Shown: in pieces, positions 54,685 through 62,884 of the stretch
How positions within the stretch are numbered: position 1 is the first letter of the stretch
How the letters are laid out: every line of letters starts with the position of its first letter
Assembly (NCBI RefSeq): GCF_024397895.1
Contig: NZ_CP073346.1
Span: forward strand, 4,216,001 to 4,280,000
From: Pseudomonas benzenivorans
GTDB lineage: Bacteria; Pseudomonadota; Gammaproteobacteria; Pseudomonadales; Pseudomonadaceae
Direction: 5' to 3'
Length of the DNA: 64,000 nucleotides
Made by a program: the position numbers and the translations under genes
Notes under the pieces: model-generated
Seen by the model: the letters and a program-made list of their open reading frames with translations, nothing else
Told to the model about the DNA's origin: nothing
The model's database searches: none

Positions 54685-55776
54685 ATGAGTGAGCCCGTCA
54701 TGCGGCGCACCCAGGTCGGTCATCCTGCGCGACTGCCGCGTACACCGGCGTTCCGCGTCCACTCGCCGCTGGCTAGAGCGCTCTCGCTGTGCAGTGTGCT
54801 GTCCGTGCTGACTTTTGCTGCCATGCCCCTTCAGGCGCACGCCGCCGATGCCGCCGTCCGCTATTCCATCGAGTCGCCCAAGGCGGCGCAGCGTCTGCTG
54901 CTGGATGTGGTCAGCGCCGGCAAGCGCCTGGTCGCGGTAGGTGATCGCGGCCACATCCTCTACTCCGATGACAACGCAGCCAGCTGGACCCAGGCCAAGG
55001 TGCCGACCCGGCAGCTGCTCACCGCAGTGTTCTTCGTCGATGACCAGCATGGCTGGGCGGTCGGCCACGACGCGCAGATCCTCGCCAGCAGCGACGGCGG
55101 CGCGACCTGGGTCAAGCAGTTCGAGGACCGCGAGCGCGAAGCGCCGCTGCTCGACGTCTGGTTCCAGGACCGCAACAACGGCTTCGCCGTCGGCGCCTAC
55201 GGTGCCCTGCTGCAGACCCAGGATGGCGGCGCCAACTGGGAAGACGTCAGCGAGCGCATGGATAACGAAGACGGCTACCACCTCAACGCCATCGTTGCGG
55301 TCAAGGACGCCGGCCTGTTCATCGTCGGCGAGCTGGGCGCCATGTTCCGCTCGCGCGACTGGGGGCAGAGCTGGGAGACCCTGCAGGGCCCCTACGAGGG
55401 CTCGCTGTTCGGTGCCCTCGGCACCGGCGAGGCGGATGGCCTGCTGGTCTATGGCCTGCGCGGTCACCTGTTCCACTCCGCGGATTTCGGCGACAACTGG
55501 CAGCAGATCGTCGTCGATACCCCGAACAACGGTGCGCTGGAGTTCGGCCTGGCCGACGGCGGCCTGCTGGCCGATGGCTCGATCGTGGTGGTCGGGCATG
55601 GCGGTACGGTGCTCAAGAGCACCGACAACGGCCGCCACTTCAGCCTGACCAACCGTCCCGACCGCCTTTCGCTGGCCGGGGTCACTGCACTGGATAACGG
55701 CAATCTGATTCTGGTAGGGCAGGGCGGCGTCCATGCCGCCACGCCGACTGGCGCCGAACTGGGCCAACAAAAATAA
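54685..55776 (+). CDS. YCF48/BNR-repeat exported beta-propeller protein
   Basis: 363 residues with a long signal peptide (cleavage after about 53, LQAHAADA). Then six or more Asp-box/YCF48 repeats of the type SDDNAASW, SSDGGATW, TQDGGANW, SRDWGQSW, SADFGDNW and STDNGRHF. Such propellers, named from the plant photosystem II factor HCF136, often sit next to MMPL/RND exporters in Pseudomonas. Its role in the system may be to bridge periplasmic parts. The RND gene follows after 15 bases. Confidence 0.9.
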   Translation: MSEPVMRRTQVGHPARLPRTPAFRVHSPLARALSLCSVLSVLTFAAMPLQAHAADAAVRYSIESPKAAQRLLLDVVSAGKRLVAVGDRGHILYSDDNAASWTQAKVPTRQLLTAVFFVDDQHGWAVGHDAQILASSDGGATWVKQFEDREREAPLLDVWFQDRNNGFAVGAYGALLQTQDGGANWEDVSERMDNEDGYHLNAIVAVKDAGLFIVGELGAMFRSRDWGQSWETLQGPYEGSLFGALGTGEADGLLVYGLRGHLFHSADFGDNWQQIVVDTPNNGALEFGLADGGLLADGSIVVVGHGGTVLKSTDNGRHFSLTNRPDRLSLAGVTALDNGNLILVGQGGVHAATPTGAELGQQK

Positions 55777-55791
55777 GCCGGGAGCCTCTGC

Positions 55792-58164
55792 ATGAGTAAG
55801 CATCAACACCAACCCGCGTCTCTTCTCGAGCGGCTGATTTTCAACAACCGCCCCGCCGTGATCCTGCTGTGCCTGGTGATCAGCGTATTCCTGTTCTACC
55901 AGGCCTCCCAGGTCCGTCCGCAGACCAGCTTCGAGAAGATGATCCCGCTGGGTCATCCGTATATCCAGAAGATGCTCGAGCACCGCAACGACCTGGCCAA
56001 CCTGGGCAACACCGTGCGCATCTCGGTGGAAGCGGTCGATGGCGACATCTTCAGCAAGGAGTACATGGAGACCCTGCGTCAGATCAGCGACGAGGTCTTC
56101 TATATTCCAGGCGTCGACCGTTCCGGCCTGAAGTCGCTGTGGAGCCCCAGCGTGCGCTGGACCGAGGTGACCGAGGAAGGCTTCGCCGGCGGCGAAGTGA
56201 TTCCGCAGACCTATGACGGCTCCGGCGAAAGCCTGGAGGAGTTGCGCAGCAATATCCTCAAGTCCGGACAGATCGGCCGCCTGGTGGCGAACAACTTCAA
56301 GTCGAGCATCGTCGATGTGCCGCTGCTCGAGTCCTATCCGGACCCGGAGGATCAGAGCAGGCAGATCCGCCTGGACTACCAGCAGTTTTCCCACGAGCTG
56401 GAAGAGAAGATTCGCGAGAAGTACGAGGCGCAGAACCCCAACATCAAGGTGCACATCATCGGCTTCGCCAAGAAGGTCGGTGACCTGATCGACGGTCTGG
56501 TCGGTGTGGCGCTGTTCTTCGCCGCGGCCATCGGCATCACCCTGGTGCTGCTGCTGTGGTTCACCCGCTGCCTGAAGAGCACCCTGGCGGTGTTGCTGAC
56601 CACCCTGATCGCGGTGGCCTGGCAGCTCGGCCTGCTGCACACCCTGGGGTTCGGCCTCGATCCCTATTCGATGCTGGTGCCCTTCCTGGTGTTCGCCATC
56701 GGCATTTCCCACGGGGTGCAGAAGATCAACGGCATCGCCATGGCCTCGGGGGAGGCGCCCGATGCGCTGTCCGCCGCGCGCATGGCCTTCCGTCAGCTGT
56801 TCATTCCCGGCCTGGTGGCCCTGCTGTCCGACGCCGTGGGCTTCGTCACCCTGCTGCTGATCGACATCGGGGTGATTCGCGAGCTGGCCATCGGCGCGTC
56901 CATGGGCGTGGCGGTGATCATCCTGACCAACCTGATCCTGCTGCCGGTGATGATTTCCTATATCGGCATCAGTCCGAAGGCGGTCAAGATCAGTCGCGAG
57001 GAAGCGGCCAAGGACCATCCGCTGTGGCGCCTGATCTCCAATTTCGCCCACCCGCTGGTGGCGCCGATTTCCGTGGTAGTCGCCCTGGCCGCGTTCGGCG
57101 GCGGCATCTGGTACGGCCAGAACCTGAAGATCGGCGACCTCGACCAGGGCGCCCCGGAGCTGCATCCGGACTCGCGCTACAACCTGGACAACGACTTCGT
57201 CATCCGCAACTACTCGACCAGCTCCGATGTGCTGGTGGTGATGGTCAAGACCGCCACCGAGCGCTGCTCGACCTATCCGGCCCTGACCGCGATGGACGAG
57301 CTGATGTGGCAGATGGAGAACACCCCGGGGGTGCAGTCGGCGATTTCCATGGTCACGGTGTCGCGTCAGGTGATCAAGGGCATGAACGAGGGCAACCTGA
57401 AATGGGAAACCCTGTCGCGCAACCAGGATGTGCTGAACAACTCCATCGCCCGGGCCGACGGCCTGTACAACAGCGATTGTTCGGTGGCGCCGGTGCTGGT
57501 GTTCCTCAATGACCACAAGGCCGAGACCCTGGAGCGGGCGGTCAAGGTGGTCGAGGCGTTCGCCGAGGAGAACAACACCGACAACATGCAGTTCATCCTC
57601 GCCGCGGGCAATGCCGGCATCGAGGCGGCCACCAACGAGGTGATCGCCGCGTCCGAGACCACCATGCTGGTCGCGGTCTATGCGGCGGTGAGCTTCATGT
57701 GCCTGCTGACCTTCCGCTCCATCGCGGCCACGCTCTGCGTGATCCTGCCGCTGGTGCTGACCTCGGTATTGGGCAATGCGCTGATGGCCTACATGGGCAT
57801 CGGGGTGAAGGTCGCGACGCTGCCGGTGATCGCCCTCGGCGTGGGTATCGGTGTCGACTACGGCATCTACATCTACAGCCGCCTGGAGACCTACCTGCGC
57901 CAGGGCATGCCGCTGCAGGAGGCCTACTACGAGACCCTCAAGTCCACCGGCAAGGCGGTGCTGTTCACCGGCGTGTGCCTGGCCATCGGCGTGGCCACCT
58001 GGATCTTCTCGGCGATCAAGTTCCAGGCCGACATGGGCCTGATGCTGACCTTCATGTTCCTCTGGAACATGATTGGCGCGGTCTGGTTGCTGCCGGCCCT
58101 GGCACGCTTCCTGATCAACCCGGAGAAGCTGCGGGCCAAGTCGCTGGCACCCGCCACCGCCTGA
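55792..58164 (+). CDS. RND/MMPL-family exporter
   Basis: 790 residues with about 12 membrane helices in two halves. N-terminal TM1 (VILLCLVISVFLFYQAS), a periplasmic domain, TM2-6 with VGVALFFAAAIGITLVLLLW and FLVFAIGISHGVQKINGIA, a second periplasmic domain, and the second helix block (FRSIAATLCVILPLVLTSVL; IALGVGIGVDYGIYIYSRLE). In each half the G-I-x(2)-G/D-Y/H motif lies where proton-relay acidic residues sit; GVGIGVDYGI has the Asp, while the first half reads AIGISHGVQ. It resembles MMPL/HpnN-like exporters of lipids or hydrophobic compounds more than AcrB. Substrate unknown. Confidence 0.9.
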   Translation: MSKHQHQPASLLERLIFNNRPAVILLCLVISVFLFYQASQVRPQTSFEKMIPLGHPYIQKMLEHRNDLANLGNTVRISVEAVDGDIFSKEYMETLRQISDEVFYIPGVDRSGLKSLWSPSVRWTEVTEEGFAGGEVIPQTYDGSGESLEELRSNILKSGQIGRLVANNFKSSIVDVPLLESYPDPEDQSRQIRLDYQQFSHELEEKIREKYEAQNPNIKVHIIGFAKKVGDLIDGLVGVALFFAAAIGITLVLLLWFTRCLKSTLAVLLTTLIAVAWQLGLLHTLGFGLDPYSMLVPFLVFAIGISHGVQKINGIAMASGEAPDALSAARMAFRQLFIPGLVALLSDAVGFVTLLLIDIGVIRELAIGASMGVAVIILTNLILLPVMISYIGISPKAVKISREEAAKDHPLWRLISNFAHPLVAPISVVVALAAFGGGIWYGQNLKIGDLDQGAPELHPDSRYNLDNDFVIRNYSTSSDVLVVMVKTATERCSTYPALTAMDELMWQMENTPGVQSAISMVTVSRQVIKGMNEGNLKWETLSRNQDVLNNSIARADGLYNSDCSVAPVLVFLNDHKAETLERAVKVVEAFAEENNTDNMQFILAAGNAGIEAATNEVIAASETTMLVAVYAAVSFMCLLTFRSIAATLCVILPLVLTSVLGNALMAYMGIGVKVATLPVIALGVGIGVDYGIYIYSRLETYLRQGMPLQEAYYETLKSTGKAVLFTGVCLAIGVATWIFSAIKFQADMGLMLTFMFLWNMIGAVWLLPALARFLINPEKLRAKSLAPATA

Positions 58165-58178
58165 TCGGTAGCAGCAAT

Positions 58179-58216
58179 ACAAGAAACCGCGGCCTGATGC
58201 CGCGGTTTCTTGTTTC
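58179..58216 (+). terminator. Intrinsic terminator of the RND operon
   Basis: ACAAGAAACCGCGGC (58179-58193) and GCCGCGGTTTCTTGT (58199-58213), a perfect 15-bp stem with a 5-nt loop, then TTTCT. Confidence 0.9.
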
Positions 58217-58391
58217 TGCTGGTTGGACGGCGCAGCAGGGTTCAGCGCGGAGCGGCCGTGTCATGGGTTCAGAACACGTCCGGTTCAGGCGGCGCGATAG
58301 GCGCAGCCCCGGTCTGGTGTTCGATGGTGCTCGACATCCTGGGCGTAAGCGGCCGGCTGCCGAGGCCGCCGGAGGGGCCGCAGCAAAAGGA

Positions 58392-60401
58392 CTAGGCGGC
58401 CCGGCTTTCGCGCAGCAGGCTGGCAATATCGGCGGCGGGCAGCGGCCGGGAGAACAGGTAGCCCTGGCCGGCGTCGCAGTGATGGGCGCGTAGAAAGGCC
58501 AGCTGCTCCGGGGTTTCGATGCCTTCGGCCAGCACCTCGAGTTCCAGGTTCCTGCCCAGGCCGATGGCGCTGCGGGCGATGGCCGCGGCGCTTGGCTTGC
58601 TCAGGGCATTGTGCACGAAGCTGCGATCGAGCTTGAGCGTGCTGACCGGAAAGCGCTGCAGGTCACTCAGCGAGCAGTAGCCGGTGCCGAAATCATCGAT
58701 GGCGATGCGCACTCCCAGGCCGCGCAACTCCCGGGTAGCGGCGACTGCCGTGTCGACGTCGCGCATCAGCTGGGTTTCGGTCAGCTCCAGCTCCAGCAGC
58801 CGCGGCGGATGCCCGCTGGCTTCGAGCGCAGCGGCGACCCGCTTGGCCAGTTCCGGTTGCTGCAGTTGCAGGGCGGACAGGTTCACCGCCATCTTCAGCT
58901 GCGGCAGGCCCTGTTGGTGCCAGGCGGCTGCCTGCGCGCAAGCCGTGCGGATCACCCATTCGCCGATCGGCACGATCAACCCGCTTTCTTCGGCCAGGGG
59001 GATGAAGTCATCCGGCGACAGCAGGCCGCGGCTGGGATGCTGCCAGCGCAGCAGCGCTTCGACGCCGAAGATTTCGCCGCTCGCCAGGGCGACGCAGGGC
59101 TGGTAGTGCAGCTGCAGCTGGTTGCGCTCCAGGGCGTGGTGCAGGTCGCCGGTCAACTCGATCCGGGAAACGCTGTCGGCGTTCATCTGCGCCTGGTAGG
59201 AACTGATGCTGTCGCGGCCATTGGCCTTGGCGCTGTACATCGCCGCATCGGCATTCATCAGCAGCAGTTCCGCCTCCTCGCCATTGTCGGGGTACAGGCT
59301 GATGCCGATGCTGCCGGTGACCAGCAGTTCCTGGCCGGCGATAAGGAAGGGGGTGCGCAACTCGCTGGCGACCCGTTCGGCCACCTCGTTGACGACGCCA
59401 TCGTCGAGCCCGACAGCCTCGATCAGTAGCACGAATTCATCGCCGCTGATGCGCGCCACCGTGTCGCCTTCGCGTACACAGGCGCTGAGCCGTTCAGCCA
59501 CGGTCTTCAAGAGTTCGTCGCCGGCCCCATGGCCGAGGCTGTCGTTGACCGCCTTGAACCGGTCCAGGTCGAGGAAGATCACCGCGAAGCGGCCTTGCGC
59601 GCGGTGGGCGTGGTGGATGGCCTGGGACAGGCGATCCTTCAGCAGGGCGCGGTTGGGCAGCCCGGTCAGCGGGTCGTGGGCGGCCATGTGGGACAGCTTG
59701 CGCGACTCTGCGGCGAGGGAGTCGGCCAGGCGCTTGGACTGGCGCAGCTGGGCGAAGAACAGCAGCAGCAACAGCAGGCCGCTGGCGGCGGGTGCGCCGA
59801 GCGTCCAGTAGCTGCTGTCATTGCCGTAGTGGCGGATGATCTGCTCGTTGCGCACTTCGCTGTTCATCAGGAACTGCTTGCCCAGTTCGAAAAAGCGCGA
59901 CCTGATCGGGCGCAGCAGGCTCTGAATGGTGGAATACCTCAGGTCGTAGGGGTCCTGCCCGAGCTCCACCAGCAAGGGCTCGATCGACTCGAGGGTGACG
60001 GCGAGGCGTTCGACCAGCGTGCGCACATCGTCGAGCTCAAGCAGCTCCCGGTTGGCTTCTCCCTCCTGGAACGTCTGCACGCGACTCACGAGGATTTCGT
60101 AGTGCAGCGCGATGTCTTCCAGGGCTATCTGCCGGATCGGGTCCTTGAGCGTGTATTGACGCAGCGCGCGCATGAAGCGATCGACTTCGTCGTAGGTCTT
60201 GATCAGGCTGTGGGTGTGGTGGCCCATGCGCAGGCTGGAAATCACGTTGGCCTGGCCGATGTCCCGGTAGGACATATAGAGCGTGGCGATGAAGATCGCC
60301 AGTGCCAGCAGCAGCCGCCACATCCCGGTCTGCCGCCACCAGCGCCTGTCGGTGAGGGAGTCGATCAGCGGGCGCGCCACGTCGGCCTGGACAGGCTTCA
60401 T
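58392..60401 (-). CDS. Membrane GGDEF-EAL protein under a c-di-GMP riboswitch
   Basis: 669 residues. TM1 about 29-45, a helical periplasmic sensor region about 46-205, TM2 about 206-228, then a GGDEF domain with SGDEF (ARISGDEFVLLIE near 319; G1 replaced by Ser) preceded by an RxxD inhibitory site, and an EAL domain (GVEALLRW near 449) with NLS, ELTETQ, DDFGTGYCSL and AEGIET intact. Degradation of c-di-GMP looks competent; synthesis is possible because SGDEF proteins are often active. Its start overlaps the small exported protein gene by 4 bases, so the two are coupled and share the upstream riboswitch. Confidence 0.94.
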   Translation of the reverse strand: MKPVQADVARPLIDSLTDRRWWRQTGMWRLLLALAIFIATLYMSYRDIGQANVISSLRMGHHTHSLIKTYDEVDRFMRALRQYTLKDPIRQIALEDIALHYEILVSRVQTFQEGEANRELLELDDVRTLVERLAVTLESIEPLLVELGQDPYDLRYSTIQSLLRPIRSRFFELGKQFLMNSEVRNEQIIRHYGNDSSYWTLGAPAASGLLLLLLFFAQLRQSKRLADSLAAESRKLSHMAAHDPLTGLPNRALLKDRLSQAIHHAHRAQGRFAVIFLDLDRFKAVNDSLGHGAGDELLKTVAERLSACVREGDTVARISGDEFVLLIEAVGLDDGVVNEVAERVASELRTPFLIAGQELLVTGSIGISLYPDNGEEAELLLMNADAAMYSAKANGRDSISSYQAQMNADSVSRIELTGDLHHALERNQLQLHYQPCVALASGEIFGVEALLRWQHPSRGLLSPDDFIPLAEESGLIVPIGEWVIRTACAQAAAWHQQGLPQLKMAVNLSALQLQQPELAKRVAAALEASGHPPRLLELELTETQLMRDVDTAVAATRELRGLGVRIAIDDFGTGYCSLSDLQRFPVSTLKLDRSFVHNALSKPSAAAIARSAIGLGRNLELEVLAEGIETPEQLAFLRAHHCDAGQGYLFSRPLPAADIASLLRESRAA

Positions 60402-60877
60402 TTGATGATCAGCCGACGCAGCTGCCAGGCCATCTTCTGGTCGGTTTCCAGGGAGCGCAATAGCGGATGGTCATCCTGGGGGTAGATGATCCACAGCGGG
60501 CCCTTGTCGCGAACCTTCATGTATTCGCCATTGCGCTTGTAGGCGATGATCACCGGGTAGTCGCGCAGGTCCTGCAGGGGCAGGGTGCTCTTGTAGTCAT
60601 TCAGCGCCACGGCCTCGACACGGGTGCCCTGCTCGAGCAGCGCTGCCAGTAACGTGCTGGCGCGCACGCCGGTGAAGCTCTGCGGTCCATCGGTCCAGGA
60701 GGTGTGGGTGCGCAGGGTGGTGCTTTCCATGGCCTCGAGGGCGGCCAGGTCGTAGTCCCGCGAGATGCCATCCGGGCCGGACAGGGTGAGGATGGTCCTG
60801 CCTTGGGCATGGGCGCAGTGGGTGGCGAAGATGAGGAATGGAACGAGGAGGACGCGCAGTGCGGTGCTTGGGGACAT
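60398..60877 (-). CDS. Exported molybdopterin-oxidoreductase-domain-like protein, without Cys ligand
   Basis: 159 residues with a signal peptide (about 1-24, ends THCAHA). The mature part (LTLSGPDGISRDYDLAALEAM; FTGVRASTLLAALLE; YPVIIAYKRNGEYMKVRDKG; GPLWIIYPQDD) resembles the small sulfite-oxidase/YedY fold of the Oxidored_molyb family. The only Cys is in the signal peptide, so the Mo-binding ligand is missing and catalysis is unlikely; a ligand-sensing role is more plausible. Its stop overlaps the GGDEF-EAL start (60398-60401), so it may signal to the periplasmic sensor domain of that protein. ATG 60877 has GAGAAG next to the riboswitch. Confidence 0.82.
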   Translation of the reverse strand: MSPSTALRVLLVPFLIFATHCAHAQGRTILTLSGPDGISRDYDLAALEAMESTTLRTHTSWTDGPQSFTGVRASTLLAALLEQGTRVEAVALNDYKSTLPLQDLRDYPVIIAYKRNGEYMKVRDKGPLWIIYPQDDHPLLRSLETDQKMAWQLRRLIIK

Positions 60878-60885
60878 TTTCTTCT

Positions 60886-60965
60886 CGGTAACTCCGCCGT
60901 CATAGGCGGCATGCCCTTAGACCGGTGGTTTTGCGTGCCCGGCTTTCGCGCGGGGTTGCCTTTTC
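60886..60965 (-). promoter_or_regulatory. GEMM-I (c-di-GMP-I) riboswitch aptamer
   Basis: On the minus strand the 80-base leader has, in order: GGCAA (60960-60956) pairing with GUUACC (60892-60887) including the C-A mismatch also present in Vc2; a stem capped by a GAAA tetraloop (60947-60944); ACGCAAAA (60936-60929); and a P3 stem with the 11-nt tetraloop receptor halves CUAAG (60920-60916) and CCUAUGA (60906-60900). The ligand-contacting residues match: G at 60959 (G20), A at 60931 (A47), C at 60888 (C92); G rather than A at position 20 predicts c-di-GMP, not cGAMP. It abuts the weak ribosome site of the next gene, suggesting translational control. Not folded by software. Confidence 0.9.
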
Positions 60966-61092
60966 TGGATGAAGTTGATGCGTCTCTGGCGGCAGCGATT
61001 CCCTGCTGGATTGACGTTCCTGTTTCAAGCGGCCATTGGCGTCAGGTTGTTGTTCGCAGCGGACGATGTGTCAATTCTGTGAACTGGTGCAA

Positions 61093-61121
61093 ATTTTGCG
61101 GATCGGCGACCGCTCAGTCAA
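61093..61121 (-). promoter_or_regulatory. Candidate promoter of the riboswitch operon
   Basis: On the minus strand, TTGACT (61121-61116) and CAAAAT (61098-61093) with a 17-base spacer, about 130 bases before the aptamer. A perfect TTGACA -35 (61074-61069) also exists but has a poor -10. The rest of 60966-61246 has no gene, and no terminator for batD is visible. Confidence 0.35.
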
Positions 61122-61246
61122 CCGCCGCGCGTCACTCTACCCCCTGCCTCAACCTGCAATGGTTGGCAGCCAAGCCGGCCCATGGGGCGCGCCGTGTCAC
61201 AGCGCCGGGAAAGCATCGCCAGCGGCAGGTTCGGCCTTCAGGTCGG

Positions 61247-62884
61247 TCAGCGGGGATAGAGCGGTGGCAGGCTCGACTCGGTCGTTGGCGTTTCGTTGGC
61301 GAGGGTGGTTGGCAGGCTGCGGATCGCCCGCCACAGGTCTTCGCCTTGCCAGTGCTGGCCGGCTTCGCTGTACAGCGCGCCATTGAGACCGTCGAGGGCA
61401 TCGGACAGGGGCACGAAGCGCGCGGCCAGGTCGGCCAGGGTCTCGGGTTGCTGGCGCGCCCAGGCGTCGAGGGCGTGGCGCGTGGCGTGGGGGTCGTTGG
61501 CCAGGCAGGCGCGCTTGAGGTCGTCGAGCAGGGTGCGCGGGCTGGGGCCGGTCTGGCTGCCGCGCAGCACAGCCGGTTGGCGCCGGGCGTGCCACCACAG
61601 GCCGAAGCCGAGCAGGGTGGTCAGGGTCAGCAGCGCACTGCTCAGTTGCCAGGGCCAGAGTGCCGGACCCGGCTGGTAGTCGGGCACGGCCACTTCGGCG
61701 GGCAGCGGTTCCAGCTCCAGGCTGGGGTCGCGGGCGATGTTCAGGGTGCGCGCCGGCACGCTGCTGCGCTCCAGGCGATCTTCATGGGTGTTCCACCAGA
61801 CCACTTCCACGGCCGGCAACTCGAACTGACCGCTGCGGTTGGGCACCAGGGCTTCACGCTCCTCGCGGCTGCCGATCAGGCCGCGCTCGTCGATCTGGTT
61901 GCTCAGCTGAGGCTGGTCGGGGTAGCGGCGCAGACCCTCGGCACTGGTCGCGGGCAAGGGCGGCAGTTGCGCGCTGGACAGGCCTTCGGCCTTGAGCATC
62001 AGGCTGCGGGTCAGTGAATCGCCGGCCTTGGCGCCCTGTGGCTCCGGGTTCCAGGCTTCGGACAGGCTCAGCGCGCGGGCGGGCAACCAGGGGGCGCCGC
62101 TCGGGTAGCTGTCCGGTTTGGCCCGGACCTTTAGGGGAATCTGCGGCGAGCGAACCCGGGTCACCTTGCCCGGGCGCGGGCCGAACGGCTGGTAGTCGTC
62201 ACTGCTGGAGCGCTCGACCAGGGTCGCGCTGAACACCTGCGAGGGAATGGTCAGGTCGCCGCTGCGCTGGGGGAAGATCGCGTAGCGCAGCTCGATCACG
62301 CCGTGGCGGATGCCGTTGATGTCCTTCTCGTAGGTGCGCGGCTTGCCCAGCGCCTCGACACGGGCCTCGGGCATTTCCAGGGGGGTCAGGCTGCTGTCGT
62401 CGTACAGCGAAACGGAGTGATAGATGCGCAGGGTCAGTACGCTCTGCGCCTGCACGTAGACGCTTTCCTGATCCAGGCTGGCGTCGATGAACACCGGGGC
62501 CATGCGGCCGCCGCTCGCTTCGGCGGCGGACTTCTGCACATGCAGGGTGATCGGCTGGCTGTGCATTTCGCCCAGGCGCAACGGCGGTATCACCACGTAA
62601 CCATTTTGCTTGGGTTGCAGGGTGATGACCCAGCGGGTCGTGGCCTGGGACTTCCCGTCGAGCGTGGTCAGGCGGTTGACCTGGCGGGTGCCGAGGACCT
62701 CGAAGAGTTTCTCCAGGGGCGCCAGTTCGGGTTTGCCGAACAGGGTGATGTCGCTCGATTCGAGGGTCAGCTCGACGGTTTCGCCGTCGCTCAGGCGCGT
62801 GCGGTCGACGCTGGCGCTCAAGCCCTGGGCGCTGGCCTGGAGGGTCAGCAGGGCGAGAAGCAGGGTACAGAGCAAGCGGGTCAT
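61247..62884 (-). CDS. batD: BatD family protein (Bacteroides aerotolerance-type)
   Basis: 545 residues. Signal peptide (MTRLLCTLLLALLTLQASAQ), several Ig-like/BatD repeats (SASVDRTRLSDGETVELTLE; GKSQATTRWVITLQPKQNGY), a transmembrane helix near 455-475 (WPWQLSSALLTLTTLLGFGLW) and a C-terminal cytoplasmic part. Bat operons pair VWA-domain proteins with a MoxR ATPase; the exact role is uncertain (stress/metal insertion or envelope). ATG 62884 overlaps the upstream VWA/TPR gene stop by 4 bases; the longer frame upstream is shadow. Confidence 0.9.
   Translation of the reverse strand: MTRLLCTLLLALLTLQASAQGLSASVDRTRLSDGETVELTLESSDITLFGKPELAPLEKLFEVLGTRQVNRLTTLDGKSQATTRWVITLQPKQNGYVVIPPLRLGEMHSQPITLHVQKSAAEASGGRMAPVFIDASLDQESVYVQAQSVLTLRIYHSVSLYDDSSLTPLEMPEARVEALGKPRTYEKDINGIRHGVIELRYAIFPQRSGDLTIPSQVFSATLVERSSSDDYQPFGPRPGKVTRVRSPQIPLKVRAKPDSYPSGAPWLPARALSLSEAWNPEPQGAKAGDSLTRSLMLKAEGLSSAQLPPLPATSAEGLRRYPDQPQLSNQIDERGLIGSREEREALVPNRSGQFELPAVEVVWWNTHEDRLERSSVPARTLNIARDPSLELEPLPAEVAVPDYQPGPALWPWQLSSALLTLTTLLGFGLWWHARRQPAVLRGSQTGPSPRTLLDDLKRACLANDPHATRHALDAWARQQPETLADLAARFVPLSDALDGLNGALYSEAGQHWQGEDLWRAIRSLPTTLANETPTTESSLPPLYPR

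Noticed and set aside
54661..58182. 1173-codon minus-strand ORF opposite the YCF48 and RND genes
   Set aside because: His/Gln/Arg-rich antisense shadow; the plus-strand genes have signal peptides, repeats and membrane helices in the right place.
60966..61246. A small gene downstream of batD
   Set aside because: The open frames there are short or shadows without ribosome sites; only a candidate promoter is seen.
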